Source: Angomonas ambiguus (Eukaryota; Euglenozoa; Kinetoplastea; Trypanosomatida; Trypanosomatidae). From it: 64,000 nucleotides of DNA. This document shows, one piece after another, positions 1 to 9,676 of the stretch (within the stretch, counting starts at the first letter, position 1; each line of letters opens with the position of its first letter). Below the pieces are notes generated by a model. It had not been told where the DNA came from. It saw nothing but the letters and a program-made list of their open reading frames with translations, and did not search any database. A program made the translations under genes and the position numbers. The stretch lies in NCBI GenBank assembly GCA_019695575.1, contig JADNSB010000007.1, forward strand, positions 186,001-250,000, given 5' to 3'.

Positions 1-557
1 TGCACTCCACTTCCAGGGGTAGAGAAGGCGTTTTGAATACTACTGTCATTATGACTAAAGGTGTAGTTACTGCTACTATTGCTGCTGTAGAACATCCGAT
101 TATTATTATTATTATTGCTATTATTATTATTATTATTAGTGGCGGTAATAATGGTAGGGACACCTCCTTCCTTCTTTTTATTCTTCTTTTCCTTTTTCAT
201 CTCCTTCTTTTTCTTCTTCTCGTCCTCTTTTTTTCTTTTACCGCTTCCGGCGCTACTATTACTATAAACATTATTATTATTATTATTCGTTTCGTCCGCC
301 GCTTTATCCTTTGATGTTTCAGCCTCCACAGCCGTCTGTGGTCGGCCTCCACCCTTCTTTTTACTAGGAGAAGTGAGAGACTTCTTTAAAGAGAAGTTTT
401 TAAAACCTTTATTATTATTATTGGTGCTGCGAGGGGAAACGCCTCCTCCTTCTCCATTCTTTTCCCTTTTTAATTCCAAGAATGGGTTTTCAGTGTCTGG
501 GCTACCCGCACAGTGAAAGTCTCTATCCTCTTGTGGGGCGGAGGCTTCGTTGCCCAT
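1..557 (-). CDS. Asn-rich basic protein with MG N-terminus, 3' end beyond the window
   Basis: The frame opens with ATG at 557-555 and stays open for 185 codons to the left edge, so the C-terminus is missing. The protein begins MGNEASAPQEDRDFHC. A glycine directly after the initiator, followed by small and polar residues, fits an N-myristoylation signal, and Cys16 could add palmitoylation; both are inferences. After about residue 30 it is low complexity: Lys-rich stretches (KKKGGG, KRKKEDEKKKKK) and four AAT-coded Asn runs, consistent with disorder. No enzyme domain is visible in this part. The very AT-rich spacer just upstream supports this start. I do not recognise the family; membrane-associated, signalling or cytoskeletal roles are all possible. 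Confidence 0.75.
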   Translation of the reverse strand, partial: MGNEASAPQEDRDFHCAGSPDTENPFLELKREKNGEGGGVSPRSTNNNNKGFKNFSLKKSLTSPSKKKGGGRPQTAVEAETSKDKAADETNNNNNNVYSNSSAGSGKRKKEDEKKKKKEMKKEKKNKKKEGGVPTIITATNNNNNNSNNNNNNRMFYSSNSSSNYTFSHNDSSIQNAFSTPGSGV

Positions 558-1256
558 CTTCTTCTTTGTTCTTTAAAAAATATATATATAAAACTAATTT
601 TTTTAATTATTTATTTTTATAATTTATTTCTTCTTTTTAAAAAATCAAAACAAAGTAATTATAAAAAAAAAGTTACAATACAGAAATTAAAAAAAAAAGT
701 ATAGATGTTATATACAGAATAATAAAAAAAAAGGGGGAAAGATAAAACTATAGGAAAACTAAAAATAAAGAAAAAATAAAGAGAAAGATTAATAATAAGA
801 GGTACTAATGTGACCTCGAAAGCGATTCTTTTCTATTTGTTGTATTTTTTGTTTGTTTAATCTTTCAACTATTTTCTCTTTTTGCTAAATAAAATTGAGA
901 AAAAATTAAAATAAAATATATTCGTGATATTTTTATTTCTTTTTTTTTTCGTATTTTCTAATTGACATTTTCAAAAAAAGTGAATAAAAAAAGAGAGGAA
1001 AGAAAGAGAAATAGGTGAAATCTTTTTTCAGAGGAAATGCGTTCGAGTTAAATGATCCCTAAAAACAGAAGAAAAAAATAGTACACTAAAATAGTATATA
1101 TATTTATTCTTCCAACATATATACACACACATACACACTGAAAGACGTCGATATTATTAATATAGTTTCCCCATATTATCAGAGGAGGAGGAGGATACAG
1201 AGGGAGGATGTGTGAAGTAAATCTTTCCCTTTTATTTATTTATTTCATCCTCTTTA
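558..1256. other. AT-rich intergenic spacer
   Basis: About 700 bases of A/T homopolymers and short AT-dinucleotide stretches between the left-edge gene and the MTAP stop codon. The part nearest 1256 would be the MTAP 3' UTR and the part nearest 558 the 5' region of the next gene. I saw no convincing small gene, tRNA or repeat family. Confidence 0.6.
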
Positions 1257-2303
1257 CTACGCCAAGTGTTGAGGGTACTTTGCTTGCAGCAGCGGTCGTA
1301 GTCTTTCCTTCGTGGAATCGGGTAAAGGAGCGTGCGTCATCACGGCGTACTGCAGCGCGTTGGCGGCGGGGTCGGTATCCAGAAGCGAACCGCCCTCCTT
1401 CATCTCACTCGCCTCAATCGCAGCCGCCCACGCCTTCATGATCGCCAGAGGGTACCGCTGTGCCTTCTCTCCATTCTCCTTGACCACTTTTATCACCCCC
1501 GCGACGTCGACGTGAGGGGCGTCGCTCCAGGCGTCGTTGTCCGTGACCATCGCCACCGCCACGTAGATAATTTCCGCCTCTCTCGCCAGCTTACACTCGG
1601 TGGAGGTGGTCATACCGATGAGGTGACCGCGAAGACTGTGTTTGTTAAACAAGGACTCCGCCTTGGTGCTGAACTGAGGTCCTTCCATCGTCACTGCCGT
1701 CGCCTGCCGGTGCAACTTCCAGCTGGAGGACGAGGACGAGGAGGAGGTCTTGGGGGGGTCTGTGTAGTCGTCCGTTAGCGTCGGGACGGCGGTGGCCTCT
1801 GGGAAACACTGTTGCATCGCTTGAAAGGCGAGGTCGGTGAAGACAGCGGAGGTGGGATGGGCAAAGTCAACGTGTGCGACACAACCTTTCTCAAAAAAGG
1901 TGGACGGACGGGCGACGGTGCGGTCAATCAGCTGAGACACTAACGTCAGGTCGCCGGGGGTGTAGTGCGAGTCGAGACTACCAACCGCATTGATGGCCAG
2001 CACAATGCGCACGCCTAATATCTTGAGAGCACAGAGATTGGCACGGTAGTTAATCTCCGTGGGATTCAACACGTGATGACGGCCATGGCGGGGCAAGAAG
2101 GCACAGGAAACAGTTTTATTATTATTATTATCGTCGTCCCCCACGGCAATTTCTGCGACACAGATTTCATCACTGGGCTCTCCAAAAGGGGTATCGATTT
2201 TGTAATACTTTTTGGTTGTGTTTTCGGAAAGAAATTTTAAGTTGTACACACCGCTACCGCCGATGATAGCGAAGAGGACAGGCGTGGGATGAGGGCTTGT
2301 CAT
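1257..2303 (-). CDS. MTAP: S-methyl-5'-thioadenosine phosphorylase
   Basis: Phosphorolyses methylthioadenosine from polyamine synthesis to adenine and methylthioribose-1-phosphate, feeding methionine and purine salvage in the cytosol. At 348 aa it has the MTAP/PNP signatures in order: phosphate-binding GGSGVYNL near residue 15, PRHGRHH near 71-77, NYRANL near 85, AINAVGSL near 103-110, MEGPQFST near 207, and KLAREAEI followed by AMVTDNDAW near 238-259. An Asp in the last motif, where PNPs have Asn, favours 6-amino purine nucleosides. Two inserts lengthen it beyond the usual 280-310 aa: an acidic/Asn run near 56-62 and a Ser run near 187-194. The frame extends 12 codons upstream to a TTG, but the ATG at 2303 just before the nucleotide-binding strand is the natural start. 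The substrate loop reads GMTTSTECK, where relatives usually have a Pro-Glu pair. Confidence 0.93.
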   Translation of the reverse strand: MTSPHPTPVLFAIIGGSGVYNLKFLSENTTKKYYKIDTPFGEPSDEICVAEIAVGDDDNNNNKTVSCAFLPRHGRHHVLNPTEINYRANLCALKILGVRIVLAINAVGSLDSHYTPGDLTLVSQLIDRTVARPSTFFEKGCVAHVDFAHPTSAVFTDLAFQAMQQCFPEATAVPTLTDDYTDPPKTSSSSSSSSWKLHRQATAVTMEGPQFSTKAESLFNKHSLRGHLIGMTTSTECKLAREAEIIYVAVAMVTDNDAWSDAPHVDVAGVIKVVKENGEKAQRYPLAIMKAWAAAIEASEMKEGGSLLDTDPAANALQYAVMTHAPLPDSTKERLRPLLQAKYPQHLA

Positions 2304-2603
2304 GGAGGTAAGGATAATGATAGTATGGTTGAACTTCAATCAATGGACTTGTGATGTATATTAAAAGAGATGCAAGAACAGGAAAAATTTTTAAATAAAT
2401 AGTTATGATTATCGCAGAACCATAATGATAGCAAGTGTCATTCTAGTGTGAAGTCACTAGAAGCAATGAGAAGGTAAAACGAAAGAGAAAAAAAAAAATT
2501 AAATGTTATTATACTTATTAGTTATTCGGTTAATTGTTTATACTTTTTAAAAAACATATAGATATTAAAGGTGGCCCTTCCCTCCATTCTTTTTCATTTA
2601 CAT

Positions 2604-5600
2604 TTACTTCATATTCTGCTGCTTATAAGGGATGAAGGCGGAAAGGTTTTCTCTCACTTCCTCCCACGTGCCTGCTCCTACCTGTGGTAGCAAGTCCCGA
2701 AGCGTACTGACACTATACTGCCGCTTAACCGCCTTCGCAGTCGCCACTCTCTTCTTTTCATACTGCCTTAGCGCCGATAAAAACAGCGTCAGTCCCTTCT
2801 CCACTTCTAACGGGCCATACAGCTGACGGTCAAGGACGTCGTTATCGTCAGAGTAGAGATCAATAAGGGTGTTGGCGGCCTCCGCCTTCAACGTGCAACA
2901 GTGATCAAAGAACAGGACGTGTTGGGTCCAGGAAGGGAGGAGGGTGGGGTCGGTGGGGAGGGGAAACTGGGTGAGGAACCCTCCGTCGATGAGAAACGAG
3001 GAAGAGGAAGAAGCGTCGGTGGGTTGGTGAAAGAAGGGAAGCGCTATTTGATGCAGGCGACAGTACTCGGCCGCTAACGTTGTCTGGCGGAGCACCGTGA
3101 GAGAGAACTGAGTGGCAGACTGGACGAACGACAGCGCCTCGTGCCCCCCGGCAGGAGTGGATCGATAGGTGCGGTAGAGGATAACGGCAAGGAGACTGAC
3201 ACTCGTCACACACGCCTGGAGGAGGGAAAACATATAGTGAAACTCATCATCGCCACCGCCGCCACTTTGGGATGGGGAGTGGAGCAGAAAGGGTTTCTTC
3301 TCCCAGTAGAGTCGTGTAAAGCTATCCATGTCGGTCGGCAACACTTGTAACAGGTTGGGGCACCCACTCGTGGCGTACAGCTGCGGCTCCTTCCGCAGAA
3401 GCGTCCACGCACACTGTGTGAGGGACTCCAAATGCACCCACAATACCTCTTCACCATCGCCCTGTTGCCCTCTCTCCTCTGTGGATTGGCTCTGACGTAG
3501 AATAAGGATGTTAAACCGAGTTTGAATGGATTCCATAATGGAACGGAAGAGAGAGGGCGAGGCGGACTCGACGGCGGGGATGAAGAGGGAGAGGGGAAGC
3601 ATCAGGAGAAGGGTCGAGGTGATGGAGAAGAGGGACGTCTCAATGCTCAGGAGGTGGTGCTGGAGGAGAGGAATTTCCTTGTGGGTCATCAACGCCGCAA
3701 CCTCTTCCCCGCCCTGTAAATCATAGAGTAGGGTCCTGGCATCAAAGGAGTGCTGTGGGTGGGTCATGATGTCGCTGGGGTTGATGCTACCATCAGGAGC
3801 GGTCGAGTCGATCTGCAACACGGTACGGAGCATTTCCCCTACGTAGAACAGCACTCTAAACTCCTGTAGGAGAACCGTCGAGAGGGGATTGCGGGAGAAG
3901 CTCTTTTCGTCGTCGTCGTCTTCGCCACCGGGGTTGAGTTCACACACATCGTTGATGAGATCATGGAGCAGCTTCACCGCTGCCTGCTTCACCTTTAGCG
4001 TTTCCACCGACTCCTGAAGCTTTAGCTCAATCACATTATTATGACAACTATTATTATTAGCAGTACTATTAGGGGGAGGCGCCAAGCCCAACGAAGGGGC
4101 TTCCTCCATCCTTCTTAATACTTCCTGATCTTCTTCCTCGTTGGCCTGGGACTGCAGGACGAGCAGCAGTGCCCTTTTCCAAAGCGTATAGAGAGCCGTT
4201 TCGTGAGGGCGCTGAGGGTCGTAGAGGAGAGGCAAAAGAAGCGGCAAGCACAGACGAAGGGTCCCTTCCAAGCTACCAGGAGGGGAGGTGTAGTACAGCA
4301 AGGTCTGTATATGAAGCGTAAGGAGCGTCAACCTTTGATAAAGCGTCCTCACCGTCGTCGCCGCCGCCTGCAGCGCGAGAGAGTGTATCTCTCTACCGTT
4401 GTTGGCATCTTCCACCCCGTCGGTCTGCTGCGCCATCCAGTGCTTTATCTCTGTCGCCTGTACGACGTGATTGAGAAAGGCTAACGTGCCATTTGTGGTG
4501 GTGGAAGTGTTCTTGGGGTGTAGGAGTCTCTTTACAGCGTCGTTCTCCTCGCTGATCACTGAAAGGGTTTCACCGAGGGAAACCATCAGTGTAGAGAGCA
4601 GCTCCGTCTCCTTCACTTTGTAGTAATACAGCTCCGCCTTATTATTATTATTATTATTGGGGTCCTCCGTGTTGGAATCGGCAGAGAATAATATGTGGTA
4701 ATAATGATAAAAGTAATTCATGGACGCTCCTTCCGTATTATTATGATTACTAGTACTGGTAGCGGCGTTGATGTTACTATACACAGTGTTAGTCACTTGT
4801 TCCATTATGGTGAACATATGCTGAAGGGTAGAAACAGGACCGTTATGGTCCGCGTGCGGCATTAAACACTGACAGGAGGAGAACTGCAACACAAAGTCTT
4901 CTTGGGATTCACAGAGAACGGCGATGAATAAAATAAATTCGTTTAACAATTGAATGAGCGAGAAAAAAGTCTTGGTAGGGTTATATCCATCGTTATTATT
5001 ATTATTATCCGTTTGAAATAAAAACGAAGTAATTTCACTTTGTTTCGCCTCCGAGATTAAATTCCAGATCCCCTCTATCTCGAGCGAAATCAGCTGCGTA
5101 ATACTAGTATTAGGAGCTTTTTGATCGAAAGACATGAGGTAGTCTGCAATGGCATCACCCATCGTTTTATTTTTATTACTATTATTATTATTAAGGTGGA
5201 CCTCCTTCATCTGACACAAGTGGCGTAGTACATGAAGAGCGCCTATTTTAACATACACAATGTCCCTCTGAATACCACGAAAGGTGGAAGAAGACGAAGA
5301 CGCGGCGCCGAGGGAAGAGAGGGAAAGGGGAAGATTAATAATAATTTCGATCAGACGCTCCACCAGCCCACAGTGCAGAAGGAAGTGAGAGGAGGACTCT
5401 AGGGACGGCGCCTTCCATTGCCATACTTGCTTGGATTGATGGGTAATAAAGTGAGAGAAGTCCTCCAACGCCTCTTCTAACCCAGCGAGTAGTGCACTAT
5501 TATTATTATTGGTGGTGGTGTTAGGGCCACTGACTTCCTCCCCTTGCGGTGGGAGTAGAGAGATGTACTGAAACGAAAGAATCGTCTGTAAGCACGCAGG

Positions 5601-5729
5601 AAGTTCCACGTTTACCTCTTCGCCAGTATTATTATTATTATTAGGATCGTTGTTGTTATTGACCTGGGGTGGCTTACGAGGAGCCCCTTTGTGGTTGGAT
5701 TTTCGTTTGGTGGAGCGAGGTTTGCCCAT
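2604..5729 (-). CDS. SYO1: SYO1/HEATR3-like symportin (ARM/HEAT repeat protein)
   Basis: A helical-repeat protein of 1,041 aa. Syo1/HEATR3 is known to escort ribosomal proteins uL18 and uL5 into the nucleus for 5S RNP assembly. Support comes from both ends. The N-terminus MGKPRSTKRKSNHK matches the short basic MGK start of the family. The C-terminus, FLSALRQYEKK near 985 through YSVSTLRDLL to LSAFIPYKQQ, parallels the last helices of HEATR3 as I remember them (ALKEF ... YSTDQL ... LRRFIAYQE). The body is Leu-rich amphipathic helices such as ALHVLRHLCQ and EIEGIWNLI, with Asn runs and acidic loops between. The family is usually 650-700 aa; inserts explain the excess. GTG at 5732 precedes the ATG at 5729, and the ATG is preferred. 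Another ARM-repeat protein remains possible. Confidence 0.68.
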   Translation of the reverse strand: MGKPRSTKRKSNHKGAPRKPPQVNNNNDPNNNNNTGEEVNVELPACLQTILSFQYISLLPPQGEEVSGPNTTTNNNNSALLAGLEEALEDFSHFITHQSKQVWQWKAPSLESSSHFLLHCGLVERLIEIIINLPLSLSSLGAASSSSSTFRGIQRDIVYVKIGALHVLRHLCQMKEVHLNNNNSNKNKTMGDAIADYLMSFDQKAPNTSITQLISLEIEGIWNLISEAKQSEITSFLFQTDNNNNNDGYNPTKTFFSLIQLLNEFILFIAVLCESQEDFVLQFSSCQCLMPHADHNGPVSTLQHMFTIMEQVTNTVYSNINAATSTSNHNNTEGASMNYFYHYYHILFSADSNTEDPNNNNNNKAELYYYKVKETELLSTLMVSLGETLSVISEENDAVKRLLHPKNTSTTTNGTLAFLNHVVQATEIKHWMAQQTDGVEDANNGREIHSLALQAAATTVRTLYQRLTLLTLHIQTLLYYTSPPGSLEGTLRLCLPLLLPLLYDPQRPHETALYTLWKRALLLVLQSQANEEEDQEVLRRMEEAPSLGLAPPPNSTANNNSCHNNVIELKLQESVETLKVKQAAVKLLHDLINDVCELNPGGEDDDDEKSFSRNPLSTVLLQEFRVLFYVGEMLRTVLQIDSTAPDGSINPSDIMTHPQHSFDARTLLYDLQGGEEVAALMTHKEIPLLQHHLLSIETSLFSITSTLLLMLPLSLFIPAVESASPSLFRSIMESIQTRFNILILRQSQSTEERGQQGDGEEVLWVHLESLTQCAWTLLRKEPQLYATSGCPNLLQVLPTDMDSFTRLYWEKKPFLLHSPSQSGGGGDDEFHYMFSLLQACVTSVSLLAVILYRTYRSTPAGGHEALSFVQSATQFSLTVLRQTTLAAEYCRLHQIALPFFHQPTDASSSSSFLIDGGFLTQFPLPTDPTLLPSWTQHVLFFDHCCTLKAEAANTLIDLYSDDNDVLDRQLYGPLEVEKGLTLFLSALRQYEKKRVATAKAVKRQYSVSTLRDLLPQVGAGTWEEVRENLSAFIPYKQQNMK

Positions 5730-6067
5730 CACGGTTGGGATAGTATTAAGTAATAAAAAATAGGAATAATAATAGTAATAATAAAACTTGATACTGTTGT
5801 GTTATTGGTGTCTTACGTTTCTAATATATATATATATTTAATATAAAGGATGAGAAGAGAGAGGGGTGTATATATATATATATATACAAACATATATGTA
5901 TGTTCCTTATTGACGGATAGTATATGGATCAACACTGTAAAAGAGGGAACCATTGTCCTAAAGTGAAACTAAAGTACTTTACTATTAGAATTAAACGTTG
6001 TGTTTTTATTATATTATCAAAATCATATTCATAATGATCCCCACCACTACCACTACCAGCACTAGGA
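5730..6067. other. AT-rich intergenic spacer with AT-dinucleotide tracts
   Basis: Two imperfect (TA)n stretches lie near 5824-5840 and 5870-5886. No gene is seen. There is no AG between the SYO1 start codon and about 5785, so any splice acceptor for that gene would lie further upstream on the sense strand. Confidence 0.55.
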
Positions 6068-7390
6068 TCACAATCCTTTCACATTGTACTTCATAAAGTA
6101 GTCATAAAAAGAGATGGAGCGGAAACTGTCATCGCGGTGGTCGTATAAATAGCGTCTTGTTTCATAAAATAAAGTCGGCTGCAGCGGCACCTCCAGCACG
6201 GCATACTCCTCTCCTCCGTTTCCCTTCTTCGAGGAGCGGTTGCCCTGCTTGCGGTAGGCTTCCATCGTCAGTGTGACCTTTCGCTTATACTCCACACACG
6301 CGGTCTGATGGGACGTGGTCCAGTGCTTCTTCTGACAGGCGGCAGAGCAGTAGTACACACTCTTGCAACTGCTACAGCGCAACAACCCTTCTTCTTCTTT
6401 ATTAGTATTATTGTTAGTATTGGTGTCTTTCCTGTGTGTACTACCACAGTTGGCACACACACGACTATAACAGCGACTGACCAATGGGGTGAGATGAAGA
6501 AGAGTGGTGGAGGCATCGAGGAATAACAAATCCTGCGCCTGTTCCCGCTGCTCCGACGTCCACTCATACTCCCCATCCGTAGAGACCACTACGACGTCAG
6601 TGGTAGGGGTAGTGTCTCCTTTCCTTCTGGGGAGGGCGCCTAGGATATCGTTTAACGCAATCACCACATCCTCATCGCGCTCCTCCGCCCCTTCGTCGTA
6701 GGATTCTCCTCCTGCAGCACCCGCCCGCATCTTTTTTTTCTCCTCCAACCGCTTTTTAAGTTGCTCCCTTGACGGAGGGGCGGCACCGGAAGGGGTGGCT
6801 TCTGCCTTTTGGTCCATCTCCTTCTCTTGAAGGGCGGTGGGATGCACAATCGACTCCGCCGAGGGTATGAACCACGGCAGCTTTGCCAGATAAAATAAAT
6901 TCAGTTCTGCATAGTGGTTCAATTTTTGATCTAAATTCACTTCACTACTGTTATTATTGTTGCTCACCGTTGAGGTTTGAATGGACTTTTTGGGGTTGGT
7001 GGTGGTAGTAGAGTTGGGGAGTGCCTCCTGTCGGCAGAACTCTCCTAAAATAGTAATCACCTCCCAACGGCACTCTAAACACACCGCGTTGAACCGCTGG
7101 GCGAGAAAAAAAGCAATCTGCTTTAAAAAAGCCTCTCGCCGACTGGTATTCATTTCTTGAATTTTTTTCTCTTTTTCTTTTTCGTCGGAAATGTCTTTTA
7201 ACGCGGCGATGTTGAGGTGGGAGGGGTTGAAGTACTCGTAAAAGAAGAGTTTAACACTAGGATGAAAGATAACGGTGCTGAGAGCGACAATGTTATACGC
7301 TTTCAACTGCAGCGCGGCGGTGGTGCTGGTCACGGTATCGAATATAATATCCAACGTCACGGGATCAGGGCGTGGGGGTGGAGGCGTCAT
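6068..7390 (-). CDS. MYND zinc-finger protein
   Basis: A 440-aa protein with one MYND finger near residues 312-365. The ligands read C-x2-C, then a stretch with an Asn/Thr insert, then C-x2-C (CSSC), YYCSAAC, KKHW and SHQTAC, a complete C6HC set. MYND fingers bind proline-rich partner peptides. The N-terminal 300 residues look helical with an acidic/Lys-rich middle (EEKKKMRAG), and the C-terminus ends in a Tyr/Phe-rich segment. No SET or other catalytic domain is seen, so it is probably an adaptor of unknown partner. The frame opens nine codons earlier at a TTG, but the ATG at 7390 is the credible start. Upstream, a CT-rich tract near 7470-7510 followed by AG could serve as splice acceptor. 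Confidence 0.8.
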   Translation of the reverse strand: MTPPPPRPDPVTLDIIFDTVTSTTAALQLKAYNIVALSTVIFHPSVKLFFYEYFNPSHLNIAALKDISDEKEKEKKIQEMNTSRREAFLKQIAFFLAQRFNAVCLECRWEVITILGEFCRQEALPNSTTTTNPKKSIQTSTVSNNNNSSEVNLDQKLNHYAELNLFYLAKLPWFIPSAESIVHPTALQEKEMDQKAEATPSGAAPPSREQLKKRLEEKKKMRAGAAGGESYDEGAEERDEDVVIALNDILGALPRRKGDTTPTTDVVVVSTDGEYEWTSEQREQAQDLLFLDASTTLLHLTPLVSRCYSRVCANCGSTHRKDTNTNNNTNKEEEGLLRCSSCKSVYYCSAACQKKHWTTSHQTACVEYKRKVTLTMEAYRKQGNRSSKKGNGGEEYAVLEVPLQPTLFYETRRYLYDHRDDSFRSISFYDYFMKYNVKGL

Positions 7391-7734
7391 GATACACACA
7401 CACACAGGAGAAGGCAATAATAATAATAATAATAATAATAATAGTATTAATAAATAATTATTATGGTTTCTACTCGAGAGATAAAAAGACAGTCGTCAGA
7501 GAGAGAAGAGTTCAGGTGTAAGAAGCAGAAAGGGATAAGACATCTTTAGTATAACAATACAATAATTTTTTTCGTTCCTTTTTTTTGTTTTTGTTTCGTT
7601 TTATGATTTAAGTGATTATAGTAATTACAAAAAAAAAAAAAAAACGTCTGTAAATATGTCCTTACAAGAGAGAAAAAAACAATTACCAACACCCCCATGA
7701 TAATACTTTTTTCTATCTTTTTTTCCTTTCCAGA
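7391..7734. other. Intergenic spacer with CA and AAT microsatellites
   Basis: Contains a (CA)n run at about 7394-7406 and a plus-strand (AAT)n run at 7417-7443, so the AAT repeat reads as ATT in the transcript, opposite to the orientation found inside genes. The rest is A/T homopolymer. No gene is seen. Confidence 0.55.
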
Positions 7735-8814
7735 TTACGCTGCCACATAGTCGTACAGTTGCTTCAACCACAGCTCATACTCCTCCTGCTCCACCCACAG
7801 TGCCCACTGGCCTATCCACTCTCCCAGCTGGTCGTCGACGCACCGCTCCGCAAGGTAGGACTGCACGCCGTCTAACACCTCCTCCTCCATCTCGGTTAAA
7901 TCAGGGCCAGTGTAGCTACCAAAGGGATTGTTGTAGAATACTTTCTTCCCTTTACTGTTATTATTATCATTGTCCTTATTATTACTGTTTTCTTCCCCCT
8001 CATGGGAGGTGACGTAGGAGGGAGTGGCCCCTCGCTCGGTAAGGCGGTCCGCACCGAGCAGCGTGTACTCCCCGTGATACACAATATTATCCACAATGAC
8101 CTCTCCTTCCACTATATCACACCGGAATTCCACACTGTGCTGCAGAAAGTCCTCCTCCTCGTTACCAAGAAGAGGATCGTCGACGGTGCTAGTCGTAGTA
8201 GCATCACTAGGGCTGGTTTCCTTCACGGCGGAGGCGCCATCGCTGTCGTCGATGTACTGCACAAAGAAGCTAAATGGAAAGTGCTCCCCTCGAATGTCAC
8301 ACTCCGGGTCTAAAGAGGCGTCTCGTCCTTTGAGTTGCAGCCGTATAAGATGACGCTCCGCCCGGCGGGGGGCTCGGAGGGACTCCTCCTCCGCGGTCAT
8401 GCGGTAAGAGGTGCGTGGAGGGGTCCACCAACGCCGCGCGTACAGCAGCGAGGTCCCTTTGACGTGCTGCACCTCCCAACCCGCCGGTACTGGCGGTGCC
8501 CCTTCCTCCTTATCCAGACGGTACTGTTCGTCTTCGATTTCCTTCTGAATACACTGTAGAAACGTTTCCTCCGGTAATTCCAAGGCGCTGGGGTGAAGGG
8601 CGGTACGACGTGGGGGAGGGGGTACTGTGGAGGGGGAGGAGGAGGAAGCGCCGTGAGGGGACTGGAAGGGATCCTCCTCGTCCCCGTTATTATTATTGTT
8701 GTTGGTAGCGAAGGAGCGACAGTGGGGGAGCTGAGGCTGCGCTAACAGGGAGACAGGGAGGCGGGGTCGGGCTAAGGGGCTCCCTACTACTATACGAGAC
8801 AGTTTCTTCATCAT
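7735..8814 (-). CDS. MAM33: Mitochondrial MAM33/p32 (gC1qR) family protein
   Basis: A 359-aa protein with an N-terminal mitochondrial presequence: Arg- and Ser-bearing, no acidic residues in the first 35, starting MMKKLSRIV and reaching CRSFA. The acidic p32 fold follows. Diagnostic features are the FPFSFFVQYID and HSVEFRCDIVEGE strands, then a C-terminal helix pair with GPDLTEMEEEVLDG, QSYLAERCVDDQLGEW and EEYELWLKQLYDYV, which matches the family ending. p32 proteins form doughnut trimers in the matrix; in trypanosomes the homologue (p22) is known to stimulate RNA editing factors, a role inferred here only from family. Extra Asn-rich loops are present. The two leading ATGs are equivalent. 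A polypyrimidine tract with AG at 8856-8857 lies 42 bases upstream. Confidence 0.85.
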   Translation of the reverse strand: MMKKLSRIVVGSPLARPRLPVSLLAQPQLPHCRSFATNNNNNNGDEEDPFQSPHGASSSSPSTVPPPPRRTALHPSALELPEETFLQCIQKEIEDEQYRLDKEEGAPPVPAGWEVQHVKGTSLLYARRWWTPPRTSYRMTAEEESLRAPRRAERHLIRLQLKGRDASLDPECDIRGEHFPFSFFVQYIDDSDGASAVKETSPSDATTTSTVDDPLLGNEEEDFLQHSVEFRCDIVEGEVIVDNIVYHGEYTLLGADRLTERGATPSYVTSHEGEENSNNKDNDNNNSKGKKVFYNNPFGSYTGPDLTEMEEEVLDGVQSYLAERCVDDQLGEWIGQWALWVEQEEYELWLKQLYDYVAA

Positions 8815-9250
8815 GAACAGTACTGTGGATGGTTGAACTTTTTTATTTTTTTCTTCTTCAAAAATAATAATAATAGAAATGAAATGGAGAAAGTGAAGGT
8901 GAATACGTATTGGTAGAAATATACACAGTTAGTCTCAACTTTAAATAGGTAGGCGGTGAATGCCCTTTTGTTCTAATGTATATGTTTTTTTTTTTTTCAC
9001 TAGCTAAGAAATTAACACTACATATATATATTTTCTTTTAACGTTCCTTCGTTATTTTTTTTTTTTTGACGGACGAGAAAAAAAAACAAATACATAAAAA
9101 ACAATAATGATATTGTTCTTCTTCTTCCTAATTTATAAATAAATAAAAATTAAATACCAAAAATAAAAATAAGTTTTTTGTTTGTTTGATTGAATAGAAA
9201 AAAAGTGCCTTTTCTTTCTCCCTACTATGTATTTAATTGTTTTTTTTGCT
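8815..9250. other. Intergenic spacer holding the MAM33 splice-acceptor region
   Basis: On the sense strand a T/C-rich tract (8860-8899) is followed by the first AG at 8857-8856, then an A-rich leader to the ATG at 8814. The remainder toward 9250 is A/T homopolymer. No gene is seen. Confidence 0.5.
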
Positions 9251-9676
9251 TTAATCCATAGAGTAGACGGCACCACGGTTCTTCCATTCCCAACCATTAC
9301 GGTGCATACGGAGACCGTACGTGAACATGGGCACGGCAATTCCAACAACACCCCAGAAGGAGAGACGAAGCGCAAACTTCCAGTGAAGAGGGCCGAAAAA
9401 GTTCTTCAAAGCGAAGTGCCCGAACCCAAACCACGCTCCACTGAACGGACGGTCCACGTGCCGGGTAGGGGAGGTGATGGGGAAGGGGGCGAAGGGATCC
9501 ATGTACTGCTTGCTGTTCCACGCCTTCCAACCCTGAGGGCTGGCACGGAAGTTACCCTCCTTGTGGGGGTGCAGACGAAGGGTGTTGAAGCGAAGGACGG
9601 GGCTGGCACCTTTGATGGAGGGGATCGTGCTGAGAGCGCTGCTGCTGCTGCTGCGGCGGAGGGCACTGGCGAGCAT
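9251..9676 (-). CDS. Small mitochondrial inner-membrane protein, unknown
   Basis: A 141-aa protein. Residues 1-40 form a presequence rich in Ser, Arg and Leu with no acidic residue (MLASALRRSSSSSALS). A soluble stretch of Trp, Phe and Pro follows, then one predicted transmembrane helix near 103-122 (LSFWGVVGIAVPMFTYG), and a short polar tail ending WEWKNRGAVYSMD. Size, topology and aromatic content resemble accessory subunits of respiratory complexes or ATP synthase, but I cannot assign one. It is supported as real by clean coding composition compared with its AT-rich flanks and by a textbook CT-rich tract plus AG upstream (AG at 9719-9720). Confidence 0.8.
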   Translation of the reverse strand: MLASALRRSSSSSALSTIPSIKGASPVLRFNTLRLHPHKEGNFRASPQGWKAWNSKQYMDPFAPFPITSPTRHVDRPFSGAWFGFGHFALKNFFGPLHWKFALRLSFWGVVGIAVPMFTYGLRMHRNGWEWKNRGAVYSMD

